Positions 33,804 through 43,286 of a stretch of 64,000 nt of DNA are shown here, in pieces. Both the position numbers and the translations under genes were made by a program. Position 1 is the first letter of the stretch. Each line of letters opens with the position of its first letter. The notes below the pieces were generated by a model, which searched no databases, had not been told where the DNA came from, and worked only from the letters and a program-made list of their open reading frames with translations. Origin of the DNA: Pseudomonas sp. BMS12 (GTDB taxonomy: Bacteria; Pseudomonadota; Gammaproteobacteria; Pseudomonadales; Pseudomonadaceae); the NCBI RefSeq assembly GCF_001592875.1, contig NZ_LSOF01000013.1, positions 18,798-82,797 on the forward strand. Direction: 5' to 3'.

Positions 33804-34281
33804 AGTCGTAAAAGTCGCGCCGCGGGTCTGGCGCAATCCCTGGCATTTCCTCGCCTTCGGCTTCGGCTCCGGGCTGTTGCCCAAGGCGCCCGGCACCTGG
33901 GGCTCGCTGGTGGCCATCCCCTTCATTCCGCTGTGGCAGATGCTGCCGGACTGGGGTTACTGGCTGATGCTTGGCGTGACCATGCTGTTCGGCTTCTGGG
34001 TCTGCGGACGGGTGGCCGAAGACATGGGCGTGCACGACCACGAAGGCATCGTCTGGGACGAGATGGTCGGCATGTGGATCACCTTATGGCTGGTGCCGGA
34101 GGGCTGGTACTGGTTGCTGCTAGGCTTTGTGGTGTTCCGTGTGTTCGACATCCTCAAACCCTGGCCGATCCGCTGGATCGATCGCCATGTGCACGGCGGC
34201 GTCGGCATCATGCTGGACGATGTGCTGGCCGGGGTCTTCGCCTGGCTGGCCATGCAGGTACTGGTGTGGGGACTGGCCTGA
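33793..34281 (+). CDS. pgpA: Phosphatidylglycerophosphatase A
   Basis: Inner-membrane phosphatase of 162 residues that dephosphorylates phosphatidylglycerol phosphate to phosphatidylglycerol. It shows G-F-G-S-G-L-L-P-K-A-P-G-T-W-G-S (about 23-38) and D-E-M-V-G-M-W, with metal-binding acidic residues, plus about four TM helices. It overlaps thiL by 11 bases, the conserved nusB-thiL-pgpA arrangement. Confidence 0.95.
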   Translation: MVTEVVKVAPRVWRNPWHFLAFGFGSGLLPKAPGTWGSLVAIPFIPLWQMLPDWGYWLMLGVTMLFGFWVCGRVAEDMGVHDHEGIVWDEMVGMWITLWLVPEGWYWLLLGFVVFRVFDILKPWPIRWIDRHVHGGVGIMLDDVLAGVFAWLAMQVLVWGLA

Positions 34282-34294
34282 GGCGGAGATGAGC

Positions 34295-35050
34295 ATGCGC
34301 ATCTGGTTGCTGGCGTTGTCGTTGTGCCTGGCCTGGCCGAGTGTGCAGGCCGCCGAGGCATTGCCGACGGATATCCAGTTGATCAGCGAATACTGGCCGG
34401 GGCACACCAACCCCGATGGCAGTGGCGTGGCCTGGGAAATCATGCGGGCGGTGTTCGAGCCGGTCGGGGTGACCGTGCACCTGCGCAACGAGCCCTATAT
34501 GCGCTCCATTGGCCTGGTACAGCGCGGCGAGGCCGATGCCTGGCTGGGCTCCTATCCCAACGAGGTGAGTGAGCGGGTCTTCTACCCCCAGCACCCCTAT
34601 GATGCCGACCGCATACTCGCCCTGGGCCTGGCGACCCAGGCTCGGCCGACCCTGGAGACGCTGCAGCGTTACCACCTGATCTGGGTGCGCGGCTATGGCT
34701 ACGAAGAGTACCTGCCCGGCCCGCTGCGCTTTCAGGAGATCGAGCGGCGCAATGGCATCCTCGACATGTTGGCGCGTGGCCGTGCAGACTTCTATATCGA
34801 CGCCAGCACCGAAGTGGACGAAGTGCTGGCCGGCAGTCAGGAACCGGAACGGTTCCGCAGCTATGCCCTGACCCGCTTGCCGCTCTACCCGGGCTTTGCC
34901 GATACTGCCCGCGGCCGCACCCTGGCCGCGCTGTATGACCGGCGCATGGCCGAGCTGGTGCGCAGCGGCAGCCTGCGGCCGATCTTCAGTCGCTGGCAGC
35001 AGCCGTACCCCTTCGATGAGGACATGGAGAAACTCGATGCGTCGCCTTGA
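34295..35050 (+). CDS. Periplasmic substrate-binding-like protein (SBP_bac_3 type)
   Basis: 251-residue exported protein with a signal peptide (about 1-20, V-Q-A-A). The mature part has the two-lobe architecture of amino-acid-type solute-binding proteins, with I-Q-L-I-S-E-Y-W-P-G and Y-M-R-S-I-G-L-V-Q-R-G-E-A-D-A-W. No permease or ATPase genes are adjacent, so it may be an orphan binding protein or sensor. I use ATG 34295, spaced 6 bases from GGCGGAG; ATG 34289 is too close. Its end overlaps the next gene by 14 bp. Confidence 0.75.
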   Translation: MRIWLLALSLCLAWPSVQAAEALPTDIQLISEYWPGHTNPDGSGVAWEIMRAVFEPVGVTVHLRNEPYMRSIGLVQRGEADAWLGSYPNEVSERVFYPQHPYDADRILALGLATQARPTLETLQRYHLIWVRGYGYEEYLPGPLRFQEIERRNGILDMLARGRADFYIDASTEVDEVLAGSQEPERFRSYALTRLPLYPGFADTARGRTLAALYDRRMAELVRSGSLRPIFSRWQQPYPFDEDMEKLDASP

Positions 35051-35687
35051 GCTGTTCGTCGCCAGCCTGCTGCTGTGCCTGAGCCCCCTGCTGCACGCCG
35101 AGCCCCAGGTGCAGGTGGTTGGCCTGTTCCCCAATGCCGCCGTGCTGCTGGTGGACGGTCAACGCAAGCTGGTGCGGGCCGGGCAGACCGGACCTGGCGG
35201 GGTCAAGGTCATCAGTGCCAACAGCAAGGGGGCGGTGCTGGAGGTTGGCGGTGTGCAGCGCAACTATTCGCTGTCACGCGAGTACAACCAGGCCGGCAGC
35301 AGCGAGCCGCAACGCACGCAGTTGAGCATTAGCCGCGGCGCCGGTAATCACTACTGGATCGCCGGCTCCATCGAGGGCCACCCGGTGCAGTTCCTGGTCG
35401 ACACCGGCGCTACCTCGGTGGCGATGAACGAGGGTCAGGCGCGGCGTCTGGGCATCGACTATAGGGTCGTCGGTCGGCCCATGGTGGCTAGCACCGCCGG
35501 GGGCAATATCCGCGCCTGGAGCATCAAGCTCGACAGCGTCAAGGTTGGTGCTCTGGAGGTTCTCGGCGTTTCGGGAGTGGTACTGGAAGGCGACTCGCCG
35601 ACCGAGGTTCTGCTGGGCATGAGCTTCCTCAGTCGGGTGCGCTGGCGCGAGGAAAACGATGTGCTTCAGCTGGAATCGAAACTCTAG
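35037..35687 (+). CDS. Exported clan AA retropepsin-like aspartic protease
   Basis: 216-residue exported protein: signal peptide (about 1-21, L-L-H-A), an N-terminal region, then a single-domain retropepsin-like fold with the catalytic D-T-G at 122-124 ([12 protein letters not shown]) and L-L-G-M-S-F-L near the end. Enzymes of this TIGR02281-type class act as dimers. The substrate is unknown. It overlaps the binding-protein gene by 14 bp, so they are probably coupled. A second, shorter DTG protein is encoded at 55701-56222. Confidence 0.85.
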   Translation: MRRLELFVASLLLCLSPLLHAEPQVQVVGLFPNAAVLLVDGQRKLVRAGQTGPGGVKVISANSKGAVLEVGGVQRNYSLSREYNQAGSSEPQRTQLSISRGAGNHYWIAGSIEGHPVQFLVDTGATSVAMNEGQARRLGIDYRVVGRPMVASTAGGNIRAWSIKLDSVKVGALEVLGVSGVVLEGDSPTEVLLGMSFLSRVRWREENDVLQLESKL

Positions 35688-35812
35688 CCAGTAGTACGGC
35701 AGGCACCCATCGGTTTACCCGATCCTTATCCCCGACAATTCACGCTGCGCCGGGGAGCGGCGCTACTGGTACAATGCCGGCCCTTCTGCCGACCATCCCA
35801 CAGGAGTTTCCG

Positions 35813-36424
35813 GTGTCTGTCGTCTTCGTCGCCGCCTCCCAACTGCCCACACCCTTCGCGGTGTTCACCATGCACGGTTTCCTCGACGAGGAGAGCGGCA
35901 AGGAACACGTCGCCCTGACCCTGGGCGATGTCGCCGATGGCCAGCCGGTGCTGGGTCGCCTGCATTCCGAATGCCTGACCGGTGATGCCCTGTTCAGCCA
36001 GCGCTGCGACTGCGGCGCCCAGCTCGAAGCCGCCCTGCGCGCCATCGCGCTCGAAGGCCGTGGCGTGCTCCTGTACCTGCGCCAGGAGGGCCGTGGCATC
36101 GGCCTGCTGAACAAGATCCGCGCCTATGAGCTGCAGGATGGCGGCGCCGATACGGTAGAGGCCAACGAGCGCCTGGGCTTTGCCGCCGACCAGCGCGATT
36201 ATTCGATCTGCCAGCCGATGCTCGATCACCTGGGTATTCGCACCATCAACCTGATGACAAACAACCCGCGCAAGGTCAAGGCATTGGAAGGCTTCGGCGT
36301 GCGCGTGGCCGAGCGCCGTCCGCTGGAAATCGCGCTCAATTCGCATAACCGCAAGTACCTCACCACCAAGGCCGGCAAACTCGGCCACATGCTGGGGCTG
36401 CAGCATCAGGAAGAAGCCGAGTGA
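35813..36424 (+). CDS. ribA: GTP cyclohydrolase II
   Basis: 203-residue enzyme for the first step of riboflavin synthesis (GTP to the pyrimidine, formate and PPi). It has zinc cysteines Cys54, Cys65 and Cys67 (H-S-E-C-L-T-G-D ... R-C-D-C-G) and [10 protein letters not shown]. The start is GTG 35813, 6 bases after CAGGAG. It supplies the activity missing from RibBA. The next gene starts inside its stop (GTGA). Confidence 0.96.
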   Translation: MSVVFVAASQLPTPFAVFTMHGFLDEESGKEHVALTLGDVADGQPVLGRLHSECLTGDALFSQRCDCGAQLEAALRAIALEGRGVLLYLRQEGRGIGLLNKIRAYELQDGGADTVEANERLGFAADQRDYSICQPMLDHLGIRTINLMTNNPRKVKALEGFGVRVAERRPLEIALNSHNRKYLTTKAGKLGHMLGLQHQEEAE

Positions 36425-36840
36425 CGCGCGCCGAAGTGCGACGCCGGCTCGCCCTCGAATGGTGGCGCTGGCTCGGCTTCGCCCTGGCGCCGCTGTTCTT
36501 CCTCAACCTGCTGTTCGGCGATAGCCAGGCCCTGGGCTCTGTTCTGGAAATGCCGCTGTTCATTGCCGGCGTGGCCTCGATGTTCATCAGCCTGCCGCTG
36601 TTCTCGGGCTACAAGCGTGCGCTGATCGCCACCGAACAGGCGCTGGACAGCGATGCCGAGCGCGAGGCCTGGCTGGAGCTGGCGCGGGTACGGCGCAAGG
36701 CCTTCCTCGGCGCAGGTCTGCCAGCCTGGATCGGCGCCATCGCCCTGTTCACCGGGCTGCATGCCGTGGCCCTGTTCCTGCTGGCCATGAGCAGCGTGGT
36801 GCTGCTCTGTCTGTACCGTATTCCCCGCCAGCTCGGCTGA
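36421..36840 (+). CDS. Conserved hypothetical membrane protein
   Basis: 139-residue inner-membrane protein of unknown function with predicted helices near 15-33, 40-62, 97-112 and 115-133, and a charged loop ([20 protein letters not shown]) between the second and third. Start GTG overlaps the ribA stop, and its own stop overlaps the btuF-like ATG, so it is inside a tight ribA-btuF run. No family motif recognised. Confidence 0.78.
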   Translation: MTRAEVRRRLALEWWRWLGFALAPLFFLNLLFGDSQALGSVLEMPLFIAGVASMFISLPLFSGYKRALIATEQALDSDAEREAWLELARVRRKAFLGAGLPAWIGAIALFTGLHAVALFLLAMSSVVLLCLYRIPRQLG

Positions 36841-37643
36841 TGCGCGCGCTCCTGGCCGCCTGCCTGCTGCTCGCCTGTGCGCCGCTGGTGGCGGCGCAGC
36901 GGGTGGTCAGCCTGGCACCCTCGATGTCGGAAATCATGCTGGAGCTGGGCGCCACCGATCGCCTGGTCGGCATGCTCGACGGTGGTGAGCGACCGAACGG
37001 CCTGGCCCAGGTGCCCTCGGTGGGGCGCTTTGGCACGCTCGAGCTGGAAACCCTGCTCAGCCTCGACGCGGATCTGATCCTTCTAACGCCCGGCAGTCTG
37101 CCGGATGCCCAGCAGCACCAGCTGCAAGAGCTTGGCCTGCCGTACTACCTGGGAGAACCGCGCAGCCTGGAGCAACTGGCCGAGCAGTTCGCCGAGATCG
37201 GCGCGCGGGTCGGTCGGGCCGAGCGTGGCCGTGAGCTGCGTGCGCGCTTTCTGAGCGGTGTGGATGGGCTGCGTGCGCGTTATCGGCGGCAGGTGCCGGT
37301 TCCAGTGTTCTACCAGATCTGGCACCAGCCGCTGTACACCATCGGTACTCGCCAGTTGATCGGTGAGGCGCTTGCGGTCTGCGGTGCGCGCAATGTGTTC
37401 GACGATCTCTCGTTGCCGGCGCCACAGGTCAGTGTCGAAGCGGTGCTGGCGCGGGAGCCGCAGGTGATCCTCGGCGGCAGCGGCGCCGAACTGCAGCACT
37501 GGCAGGCCTGGCCGCAGCTGCCGGCGGTGCGTCTGGGGCAAGTCTGGACGGTGCCGGACAAGGGCCTGGAGCGGCCGAGCTTTCAGATGCTGGCGGCCAC
37601 CGAAAGGCTGTGCAAGCTGTTAGCTGGGGCACGGCTTCGCTAG
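36840..37643 (+). CDS. btuF: BtuF-like cobalamin-binding periplasmic protein
   Basis: 267-residue periplasmic protein with a signal peptide (about 1-19, V-A-A-Q). It has the class III solute-binding opening R-V-V-S-L-A-P-S-M-S-E-I-M-L-E-L-G-A and the later P-S-V-G-R-F, W-H-Q-P-L-Y-T-I-G, matching the BtuF/FhuD family. Cobalamin is the likely ligand given btuB 0.5 kb away, but no BtuCD permease/ATPase genes are nearby. It overlaps the preceding gene by one base. Confidence 0.82.
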   Translation: MRALLAACLLLACAPLVAAQRVVSLAPSMSEIMLELGATDRLVGMLDGGERPNGLAQVPSVGRFGTLELETLLSLDADLILLTPGSLPDAQQHQLQELGLPYYLGEPRSLEQLAEQFAEIGARVGRAERGRELRARFLSGVDGLRARYRRQVPVPVFYQIWHQPLYTIGTRQLIGEALAVCGARNVFDDLSLPAPQVSVEAVLAREPQVILGGSGAELQHWQAWPQLPAVRLGQVWTVPDKGLERPSFQMLAATERLCKLLAGARLR

Positions 37644-37710
37644 TTCCTTCTGTTGCACAATGCACGGGATGTCTTGGGCATCAGCAGAACTGAACTCTAG
37701 GAGCAATGGA

Positions 37711-38043
37711 ATGAAAGGACTCTTTGTGGCGGCCATCGCGGCTCTGGCACTAGTAGGTTGCAAAGACGAGGGCGCGGCCTTCGTTGGCGAATGGAAGGGT
37801 GATGATGCCAGGATGGTTGAAACCATCACGGTGACCGAAGCCTCTGATGGTTATCGGGTGATATCCCATTTGGACAAGGACGAGAAGGGATATATGGATG
37901 TCGAAGTCGTTCTGGTCGCCGAGTCAGACAAGCTTTTGGTACGCAAACGCGATGGCAGCCGTGGTCTTGAAATCAGCGAGAACGGCACACTGAAAAGTCA
38001 TCTGCGCAACGGTAAGGATAAGGTTTTCACCAAGGTGAACTGA
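37711..38043 (+). CDS. Small lipoprotein, low GC
   Basis: 110-residue predicted lipoprotein: signal M-K-G-L-F-V-A-A-I-A-A-L-A-L-V-G-C with lipobox L-V-G-C (Cys17). The mature part is charged and beta-rich (G-E-W-K-G-D, I-T-V-T-E). No family recognised. The gene looks richer in A/T than its neighbours, with AAA, ATA, TTG and AAG codons rare nearby, and it sits alone between btuF and btuB, so it may be a recent insertion. I use ATG 37711 with CTAGGAGCAATGGA ahead; ATG 37660 would lengthen it by 17 residues without signal support. Confidence 0.75.
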   Translation: MKGLFVAAIAALALVGCKDEGAAFVGEWKGDDARMVETITVTEASDGYRVISHLDKDEKGYMDVEVVLVAESDKLLVRKRDGSRGLEISENGTLKSHLRNGKDKVFTKVN

Positions 38044-38075
38044 GCATCGCCGCATAAGCGTTGCCTGACGCCTAC

Positions 38076-38105
38076 AAAAAGGCCCCTTTCGGGGCCTTTT
38101 TGCAT
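38076..38105. terminator. Bidirectional terminator between lipoprotein gene and btuB
   Basis: AAAAAGGCCCC / GGGGCCTTTTT stem (38076-38101) with a TTTC loop, T-tract on both strands, between convergent genes. Confidence 0.9.
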
Positions 38106-38111
38106 CATGGA

Positions 38112-39989
38112 TTACAGCGCAGGCGTCCAGACGAAGCCAAACATGGCGCTGCGACCTTCCTGGCGATAGCCGTAACGTTCGCCCTCATGTTCGTACAGGG
38201 CGCGCTGGTAGTCCTTGTCCAGCAGGTTATCGATCTTCGCCTCCAGCTTCAGTTCGGTCGTTGCCTGCCAGCTGCCGCGCAGGCCCAACAGGCCGTAGCC
38301 GCTCAACTGATACTGGTTGTTCGGGTCGTCGTAGCTGTTGCTGGCGGCCTGCCAGCTAGCCCCCACGGCGAAGTCGCCGAACGCGCGGTCCAGGTCCAGG
38401 CTCAGGGTGCGGCGGGCACGGCGGTTGAGGGTATGGCCGCTATCACGGTCGCGAGGGTCGACGAAGGCGACGTCGAGCTGCCCCTGCCAGCCAAACAGCT
38501 CTTGCTGCAGGCTGGCTTCGAAGCCGTGAATGCGTGCCTTGGCGATGTTCTGCGGAATGAAGTCCTGGTCGCTGGCGATGGCGTCCTCGATGTCGGTGCG
38601 ATACAGCGAGGCCTCCAGATGGGTGCTCTCCGCCAGTTGGCTGCGCCACTGCAGCTCGTAGCTTTTCGAGCGTTCGGGCGCGAGGTTCGGGTTGCTGTAG
38701 TCCGGGTAATAGAGGTCGTTGAAGGTCGGCGCGCGGAAGCCTTCGCTGTAGGACAGAATCAGGTCGTTGGTGGCGTCCAGCGGCAGGGTCAGGGCGCCGC
38801 TCCAGGTGTTCTCACTGCCAAACTGCTCGTTCTTGTCATGGCGTAGACCCAGTTCGGTGCTGAAGCCTTCACCCTCGTAGCGATGCTGGATAAAGGCCGC
38901 CTGGTTCCAGCGTTGCTGCTCCTCAAAGGCCGTGTTGCTGTTGAGCTGGTCTTCGTACCAGTCGGCACCCAGCAGCAGGCTGTGGCCACTGCCCAGGTTC
39001 AAGGTATTCAGCCAGTTCACCGAGTCGCGGTAGGTGTTGAACACGCCACGTTCGTCGCTGAGCTTGTCCAGGCTTTCCTCACGGTTCTCGCTGTGGCCGA
39101 CTTCGATACGGCTGCTCCAGAGGTCGTTGATCTGCGCATCGAGGTAGCTGGAGACGCTACTGAGGGTGAAGTCGCTATAGGGCTCCTGGCCGACCGACTC
39201 GAAGGTCGTCATGTCGAACAGGCCGAAGGGGTTGTCGAATTCGGTGCGGCCGCGCTGGTCAAGCACGCTGATGCCGGCTTCGAGGCTGTCACCGAAGCTG
39301 TGGCTCAAGCTGAGGCTGAAGGCCTTGTTGCGGTAGGCGTCGTGATCCTGATCGGACGCGTAGGAGCGGCCTGTCCGGTCGATGCCGTCGGTCTCGTCCA
39401 GGCTGCCGGCCAGGCTGAAGCGGGTTTGCTCGTCGCCGCCGGAGATGCCGGCGCTGCGCCGCCAGCTGTGGTTGCTGCCGTAGCTCATGCGGACGAAGGG
39501 GGTGAGTTCGTCAGCGGCGCTGCGGCGGGTGAAAATCTGCACCACGCCGCCGATGGCGTCGGCACCGTACACCGCCGAGCGCGGGCCACGCAGCACTTCG
39601 ATGCGTTCGATCTGGTCGATGCTGATGTGCTGCAGGTTGCTGTCGCCCGAGCTGGCCGAACCGATGCGCATGCCGTCCACCAAGACCAGGCTTTGGGCCG
39701 ACTTGGTGCCGCGGATATACAGGCTGGCCAGGCTGCCGATGCCATTGTCGGTCACTTGTACGCCGGGGACGCGTTTGAGCAGTTCGACTACCGAGCGAGG
39801 TTGCAGGCGTTCGATGTCACTGCGGGTGAACACCGTACTGGCAGTGCTGCTTTCGCCGCGCTGCTGTACTTCGCGGTTGGCGGTGATCACGGTATCGGAC
39901 AGTTTCAGTGCCTGATCGCGGGACAGCTCATCGGCAACGGACAGGCTGGGAGTGAGAGCCACGGCCAGGGCGAGACGGGACAACTTCAT
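38112..39989 (-). CDS. btuB: TonB-dependent vitamin B12 receptor BtuB
   Basis: 625-residue outer-membrane receptor. A signal peptide (about 1-18) is followed by a TonB-box-like region (S-D-T-V-I-T-A), the plug (V-V-E-L-L-K-R-V-P-G-V-Q-V; R-G-P-R-S-A-V-Y-G-A-D-A-I-G-G-V-V-Q-I) and a 22-strand barrel ending in F-V-W-T-P-A-L. It is assigned to B12 because a cobalamin riboswitch precedes it and a btuF-like gene is nearby. Ribosome site GAGGAA lies before the ATG at 39989. Confidence 0.92.
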   Translation of the reverse strand: MKLSRLALAVALTPSLSVADELSRDQALKLSDTVITANREVQQRGESSTASTVFTRSDIERLQPRSVVELLKRVPGVQVTDNGIGSLASLYIRGTKSAQSLVLVDGMRIGSASSGDSNLQHISIDQIERIEVLRGPRSAVYGADAIGGVVQIFTRRSAADELTPFVRMSYGSNHSWRRSAGISGGDEQTRFSLAGSLDETDGIDRTGRSYASDQDHDAYRNKAFSLSLSHSFGDSLEAGISVLDQRGRTEFDNPFGLFDMTTFESVGQEPYSDFTLSSVSSYLDAQINDLWSSRIEVGHSENREESLDKLSDERGVFNTYRDSVNWLNTLNLGSGHSLLLGADWYEDQLNSNTAFEEQQRWNQAAFIQHRYEGEGFSTELGLRHDKNEQFGSENTWSGALTLPLDATNDLILSYSEGFRAPTFNDLYYPDYSNPNLAPERSKSYELQWRSQLAESTHLEASLYRTDIEDAIASDQDFIPQNIAKARIHGFEASLQQELFGWQGQLDVAFVDPRDRDSGHTLNRRARRTLSLDLDRAFGDFAVGASWQAASNSYDDPNNQYQLSGYGLLGLRGSWQATTELKLEAKIDNLLDKDYQRALYEHEGERYGYRQEGRSAMFGFVWTPAL

Positions 39990-40087
39990 GCAAGGTTCCT
40001 CAAAGATCGCAAAACTTCGAGGAGGGCGGGAGACAGGCGCGAGTGCGCACCTGACGGTGCGGCCCTCCGCAACACCAATCGAAATCC

Positions 40088-40268
40088 GTCAGGCCGGTCT
40101 CCGGACTCTCGACGCCGGCCGGCTCGCCTTCCCGGATGCCTCCAGTGGCTGTTGAGCGGGCCTGCGAGCCTGGGCTCGCGGTCGATTACCGTTGCGGGGG
40201 CAGTGCCGGGATTGCCTGTTGGCGCACCGGCTTCCCGATTATCGCCGGCTGCAGCCGGCGCACCTGTC
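40088..40268 (-). promoter_or_regulatory. Cobalamin (AdoCbl-type) riboswitch upstream of btuB
   Basis: On the minus strand the conserved cobalamin elements are present in order: CAGGTGC, GGGAAGCCGGTG (about 40236-40225), CCCCGCAACGGTAA, the B12-box AGCCACTG (about 40151-40144) and a 3' closing segment GAGACCGGCCTGAC. An 18-bp perfect palindrome (40243-40260) forms an early hairpin of this element. It lies 99 bp upstream of btuB. Confidence 0.93.
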
Positions 40269-40270
40269 AG

Positions 40271-40305
40271 AAAGAAAAACGCCGCGCACCTTAGTGCACG
40301 GCGTG
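40271..40305 (-). terminator. Rho-independent terminator of dxs
   Basis: Minus strand: ACGCCGTGCAC / GTGCGCGGCGT stem (one mismatch), loop TAAG, then TTTTTCTTT. It lies 28 bp after the dxs stop and just before the btuB riboswitch. Confidence 0.88.
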
Positions 40306-40332
40306 TCCAAGCTCAAGCGAGTTTACTGCGCC

Positions 40333-42240
40333 TCAGCTTGAAGCCTGTTCAAGCTGCTGCAGTCGGCGACGGACGGCAGCCTCGATGCCGGCCTCGTCCA
40401 GGCCGCATTCGGCCAGCATCTGCGCCGGCTTGGCATGTTCGACGTAGTAGTCGGGCAGGCCCAGGTGCAGCAGCGGCATGACGATGTTCTCGGCGGCGAG
40501 GAATTCGCTCACCGCGCTGCCGGCACCGCCCATCACGCTGTTTTCCTCGAGGGTCACCAGCAGTTCGTGGCTGCCTGCCAGCTCGCGCAGCAGGGCTTCG
40601 TCCAGGGGTTTGACGAAGCGCATGTCGACCACGGTGGCGTCCAGCGTTTCGCCCACGCGCAGGGCCTCGGCCAGTTGCACACCGAATACCAGCAGCGCGG
40701 TGCCCTGGCCCTGGCGGCGTACCACGGCCTTGCCGATCTCCACGGCGTTGAGGGCCGGGTCGATGGCGGCATTCGGGCCGCTGCCGCGCGGATAGCGCAC
40801 TGCGGCCGGGCCGTTGAACTGGTGACCGGTGGTCAGCAGCAGGCGCAGCTCGTTCTCGTCGCTGGGCGTCATCACCAGCATGCCGGGGATGCAGCGCAGG
40901 TAGGACAGGTCGAAGCTGCCGGCGTGGGTCGGGCCGTCTTCGCCGACCAGGCCGGCGCGGTCGATGGCGAACAGCACATCGAGGTTCTGCACCGCGACGT
41001 CATGGATCAGCTGGTCGTAGGCACGCTGCAGGAAGGTGGAGTAGATCGCCACCACCGGCTTGGCGCCTTCGCAGGCCATGCCAGCGGCCAGGGTCACGGC
41101 GTGCTGCTCGGCGATGGCCACGTCGAAGTAGCGGTTCGGATAGCGCTCGCTGAAGGCCACCAGGTCGGAGCCTTCCTTCATCGCCGGGGTGATACCGAGC
41201 AGGCGCGGGTCGGCGGCGGCCATGTCGCACAGCCACTGGCCGAACACGGCGGAGTACTTGGGCCCGGAGGCTTTTTTCGGCTCGCCCTGCGGCTTGTTGA
41301 TCGGGTCCAGCTTGGTGATCGCGTGGTAGCCGATCGGGTCGGCTTCGGCGGGGGCGAAGCCCTTGCCCTTCTTGGTCACCACATGCAGGAACTGCGGGCC
41401 TTCCAGGTCGCGCATGTTGCGCAGGGTGGCGATCAGGGTCGGCAGGTCGTGGCCGTCGATGGGGCCGACGTAGTTCCAGCCCAGCTCCTCGAACAGGGTG
41501 CCGGGCACCAGCATGCCCTTGGCGTGCTCTTCGACCTTGCGCGCGATCTCCCAGGCGCCGGGCAGGCGCGAGAGGATCTTCTTGCTGCCTTCGCGCATGC
41601 TCGAATAGGTGCGGCTGGAGATGATCTTGGCCAGGTAGTTGGACAGGCCGCCGACGTTCTTGGAGATCGACATGTCGTTGTCGTTGAGCACCACCAGCAT
41701 GTCGGCCTTGACGTCCGAGGCGTGGTTGAGCGCCTCGAAAGCCATGCCGGCGGTCAGCGCGCCGTCGCCGATCACCGCCACGCTCTTGCGCTTGCTGCCC
41801 TGCAGCTTGGCGGCTATGGCCATGCCGAGGGCGGCGCTGATGCTGGTACTGGAGTGGCCGACACCGAAGGTGTCGTACTCACTCTCGCTGCGGCGCGGGA
41901 AGGCGGCCAGGCCGTCCTTCTGGCGCAGCGTGCCCATGCGTTCGCGGCGGCCGGTGAGGATCTTGTGCGGGTAGGCCTGGTGGCCGACATCCCACACCAG
42001 GCGGTCATCCGGGGTGTCGAAGATGTAATGCAGGGCGATGGTCAGCTCGACCACGCCGAGGCCGGCGCCGAAGTGCCCGCCGGTCTGGCCGACGCTGTAC
42101 AGCAGGGTCTGGCGCAGCTCGTCGGCAAGGCTTTCCAGCTCGCTCTCGGCCAGACGGCGCAGGCCGTCCGGGGTCTCGGCACGGTCGAGCAGCGGCGTGG
42201 CGGGGCGCTCGCGAGGGATCTCGTGGAAGGTGGTCGGCAT
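40333..42240 (-). CDS. dxs: 1-deoxy-D-xylulose-5-phosphate synthase
   Basis: 635-residue thiamine-diphosphate enzyme: first step of the MEP isoprenoid pathway (pyruvate plus glyceraldehyde-3-phosphate). It has the cofactor motif G-D-G (158-160) with the following E-A-L-N, His in [10 protein letters not shown], and the transketolase C-terminal domain with R-Y-P-R-G-S-G. In most pseudomonads dxs directly follows ispA; here 4.9 kb separate them. A TATAAC-like -10 (about 42257-42252 on the minus strand) may provide its own promoter. A clear terminator follows. Confidence 0.96.
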   Translation of the reverse strand: MPTTFHEIPRERPATPLLDRAETPDGLRRLAESELESLADELRQTLLYSVGQTGGHFGAGLGVVELTIALHYIFDTPDDRLVWDVGHQAYPHKILTGRRERMGTLRQKDGLAAFPRRSESEYDTFGVGHSSTSISAALGMAIAAKLQGSKRKSVAVIGDGALTAGMAFEALNHASDVKADMLVVLNDNDMSISKNVGGLSNYLAKIISSRTYSSMREGSKKILSRLPGAWEIARKVEEHAKGMLVPGTLFEELGWNYVGPIDGHDLPTLIATLRNMRDLEGPQFLHVVTKKGKGFAPAEADPIGYHAITKLDPINKPQGEPKKASGPKYSAVFGQWLCDMAAADPRLLGITPAMKEGSDLVAFSERYPNRYFDVAIAEQHAVTLAAGMACEGAKPVVAIYSTFLQRAYDQLIHDVAVQNLDVLFAIDRAGLVGEDGPTHAGSFDLSYLRCIPGMLVMTPSDENELRLLLTTGHQFNGPAAVRYPRGSGPNAAIDPALNAVEIGKAVVRRQGQGTALLVFGVQLAEALRVGETLDATVVDMRFVKPLDEALLRELAGSHELLVTLEENSVMGGAGSAVSEFLAAENIVMPLLHLGLPDYYVEHAKPAQMLAECGLDEAGIEAAVRRRLQQLEQASS

Positions 42241-42322
42241 CAGGCGAATCGTTATAGGTATGCAAAAGATGCGGCAGTTTACCTGATGCTTCGATCCCCG
42301 CCCAATCGGCGCGACCGCGCGA

Positions 42323-43276
42323 CTAATCGCCGCGGTAGTGGCGGCCGAGGAAGTCCAGCAGCAGGGCGTTGACCCGCGCCGGCTGCTGGCTCTGCAACCA
42401 GTGGCCGCAGTCCGTCAGCAGGTGCTGTTCCAGGTGCGGCACGCGCTCGGCCATGCGCTTGAGGGTATGCGCCTCCAGGCGGGCGACCGGGTCCTGTTCG
42501 CCGACCAGGAACAGGGTCGGCTGCTCGACCTGGCGGCCGACCAGCGGCTCGGTCTCCTGCCAGCTGCGTTCGAAGTTGCGGTACCAGTTCAGCGGCCCGC
42601 GAAAACCACGGGCCAGCGCCTGGCGGTAGTGCGCGAACTGTTCCGCGCTGCACCAGCTCGGCAGCGCCGGGTGCGGATCGAGGCCGTCGAGCAGCCGCGC
42701 ATCGGCCGGTTTGTCCTGCAGCAGGGCGTCGCCCAGGTCGGCCAGCAGCAGGCGCAGGCTGCGCTCGATATCGGCATCCAGCTCGGCCTCGGCCACACCC
42801 GGCTGCTGGAAGTAGAGGATGTAGTTGAAGCGCCCGGCATAGGCCTCGCGCATGATCTCGATGGCCGGGCGCCTGGGCCGGCCGCCGAAGGGCACCGACA
42901 TGGTCACCAGCGCCTGCACCCGCTCCGGCTCGAGCAGGGCCAGGTGCCAGGCCACCGGCGCGCCCCAGTCGTGGCCGACCATGCACACACGCTGGTGGCC
43001 GAAGTGATCCATGGCGGCCTGGATGTCGGCGCACAGAGTCAGCAGAGAGTAGGCCTCGGGCTCTTCCGGGGCGCTGCTGGCGCCGTAGCCGCGCATCTCC
43101 GGGGCGAAGGCTCGATAGCCGGCGTCCGCCAGGGCCTGCAGCTGTGGCGCCCAGGAGTGCCAGCACTCGGGGAAACCGTGCAGCAGCCACACCGGCTGGC
43201 CGTGCTGCGGGCCGCAGGCGTGCACGCTGAGCTGGATACCGTTGACTTGCAGCAGTTGCTGTTCGATGGCGTGCAT
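42323..43276 (-). CDS. Epoxide-hydrolase-like alpha/beta hydrolase
   Basis: 317-residue alpha/beta hydrolase of the soluble epoxide hydrolase subgroup. It has H-G-F-P-E-C-W (33-39) for the oxyanion hole and G-H-D-W-G (101-105) with Asp103 in the nucleophile position (aspartate, as in epoxide hydrolases, not serine). The lid tyrosine lies in [10 protein letters not shown], and a catalytic His near C-G-H-W. It would open an epoxide or fluoroacid-type bond by an alkyl-enzyme intermediate. It is the last gene of an operon with the globin and the acyl-CoA carboxylase, 10 bp after the carboxylase stop. Confidence 0.87.
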   Translation of the reverse strand: MHAIEQQLLQVNGIQLSVHACGPQHGQPVWLLHGFPECWHSWAPQLQALADAGYRAFAPEMRGYGASSAPEEPEAYSLLTLCADIQAAMDHFGHQRVCMVGHDWGAPVAWHLALLEPERVQALVTMSVPFGGRPRRPAIEIMREAYAGRFNYILYFQQPGVAEAELDADIERSLRLLLADLGDALLQDKPADARLLDGLDPHPALPSWCSAEQFAHYRQALARGFRGPLNWYRNFERSWQETEPLVGRQVEQPTLFLVGEQDPVARLEAHTLKRMAERVPHLEQHLLTDCGHWLQSQQPARVNALLLDFLGRHYRGD

Positions 43277-43286
43277 GGGGCTGTCC

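Noticed and set aside
40238..40270. Promoter-like CTGACA and GATAAT flanking an 18-bp palindrome, reminiscent of a MerR-type promoter before btuB
   Set aside because: The palindrome and GATAAT fall within the cobalamin riboswitch, where they form an early hairpin and the run to GGGAA; the spacing of 21 bp also fits a promoter poorly.
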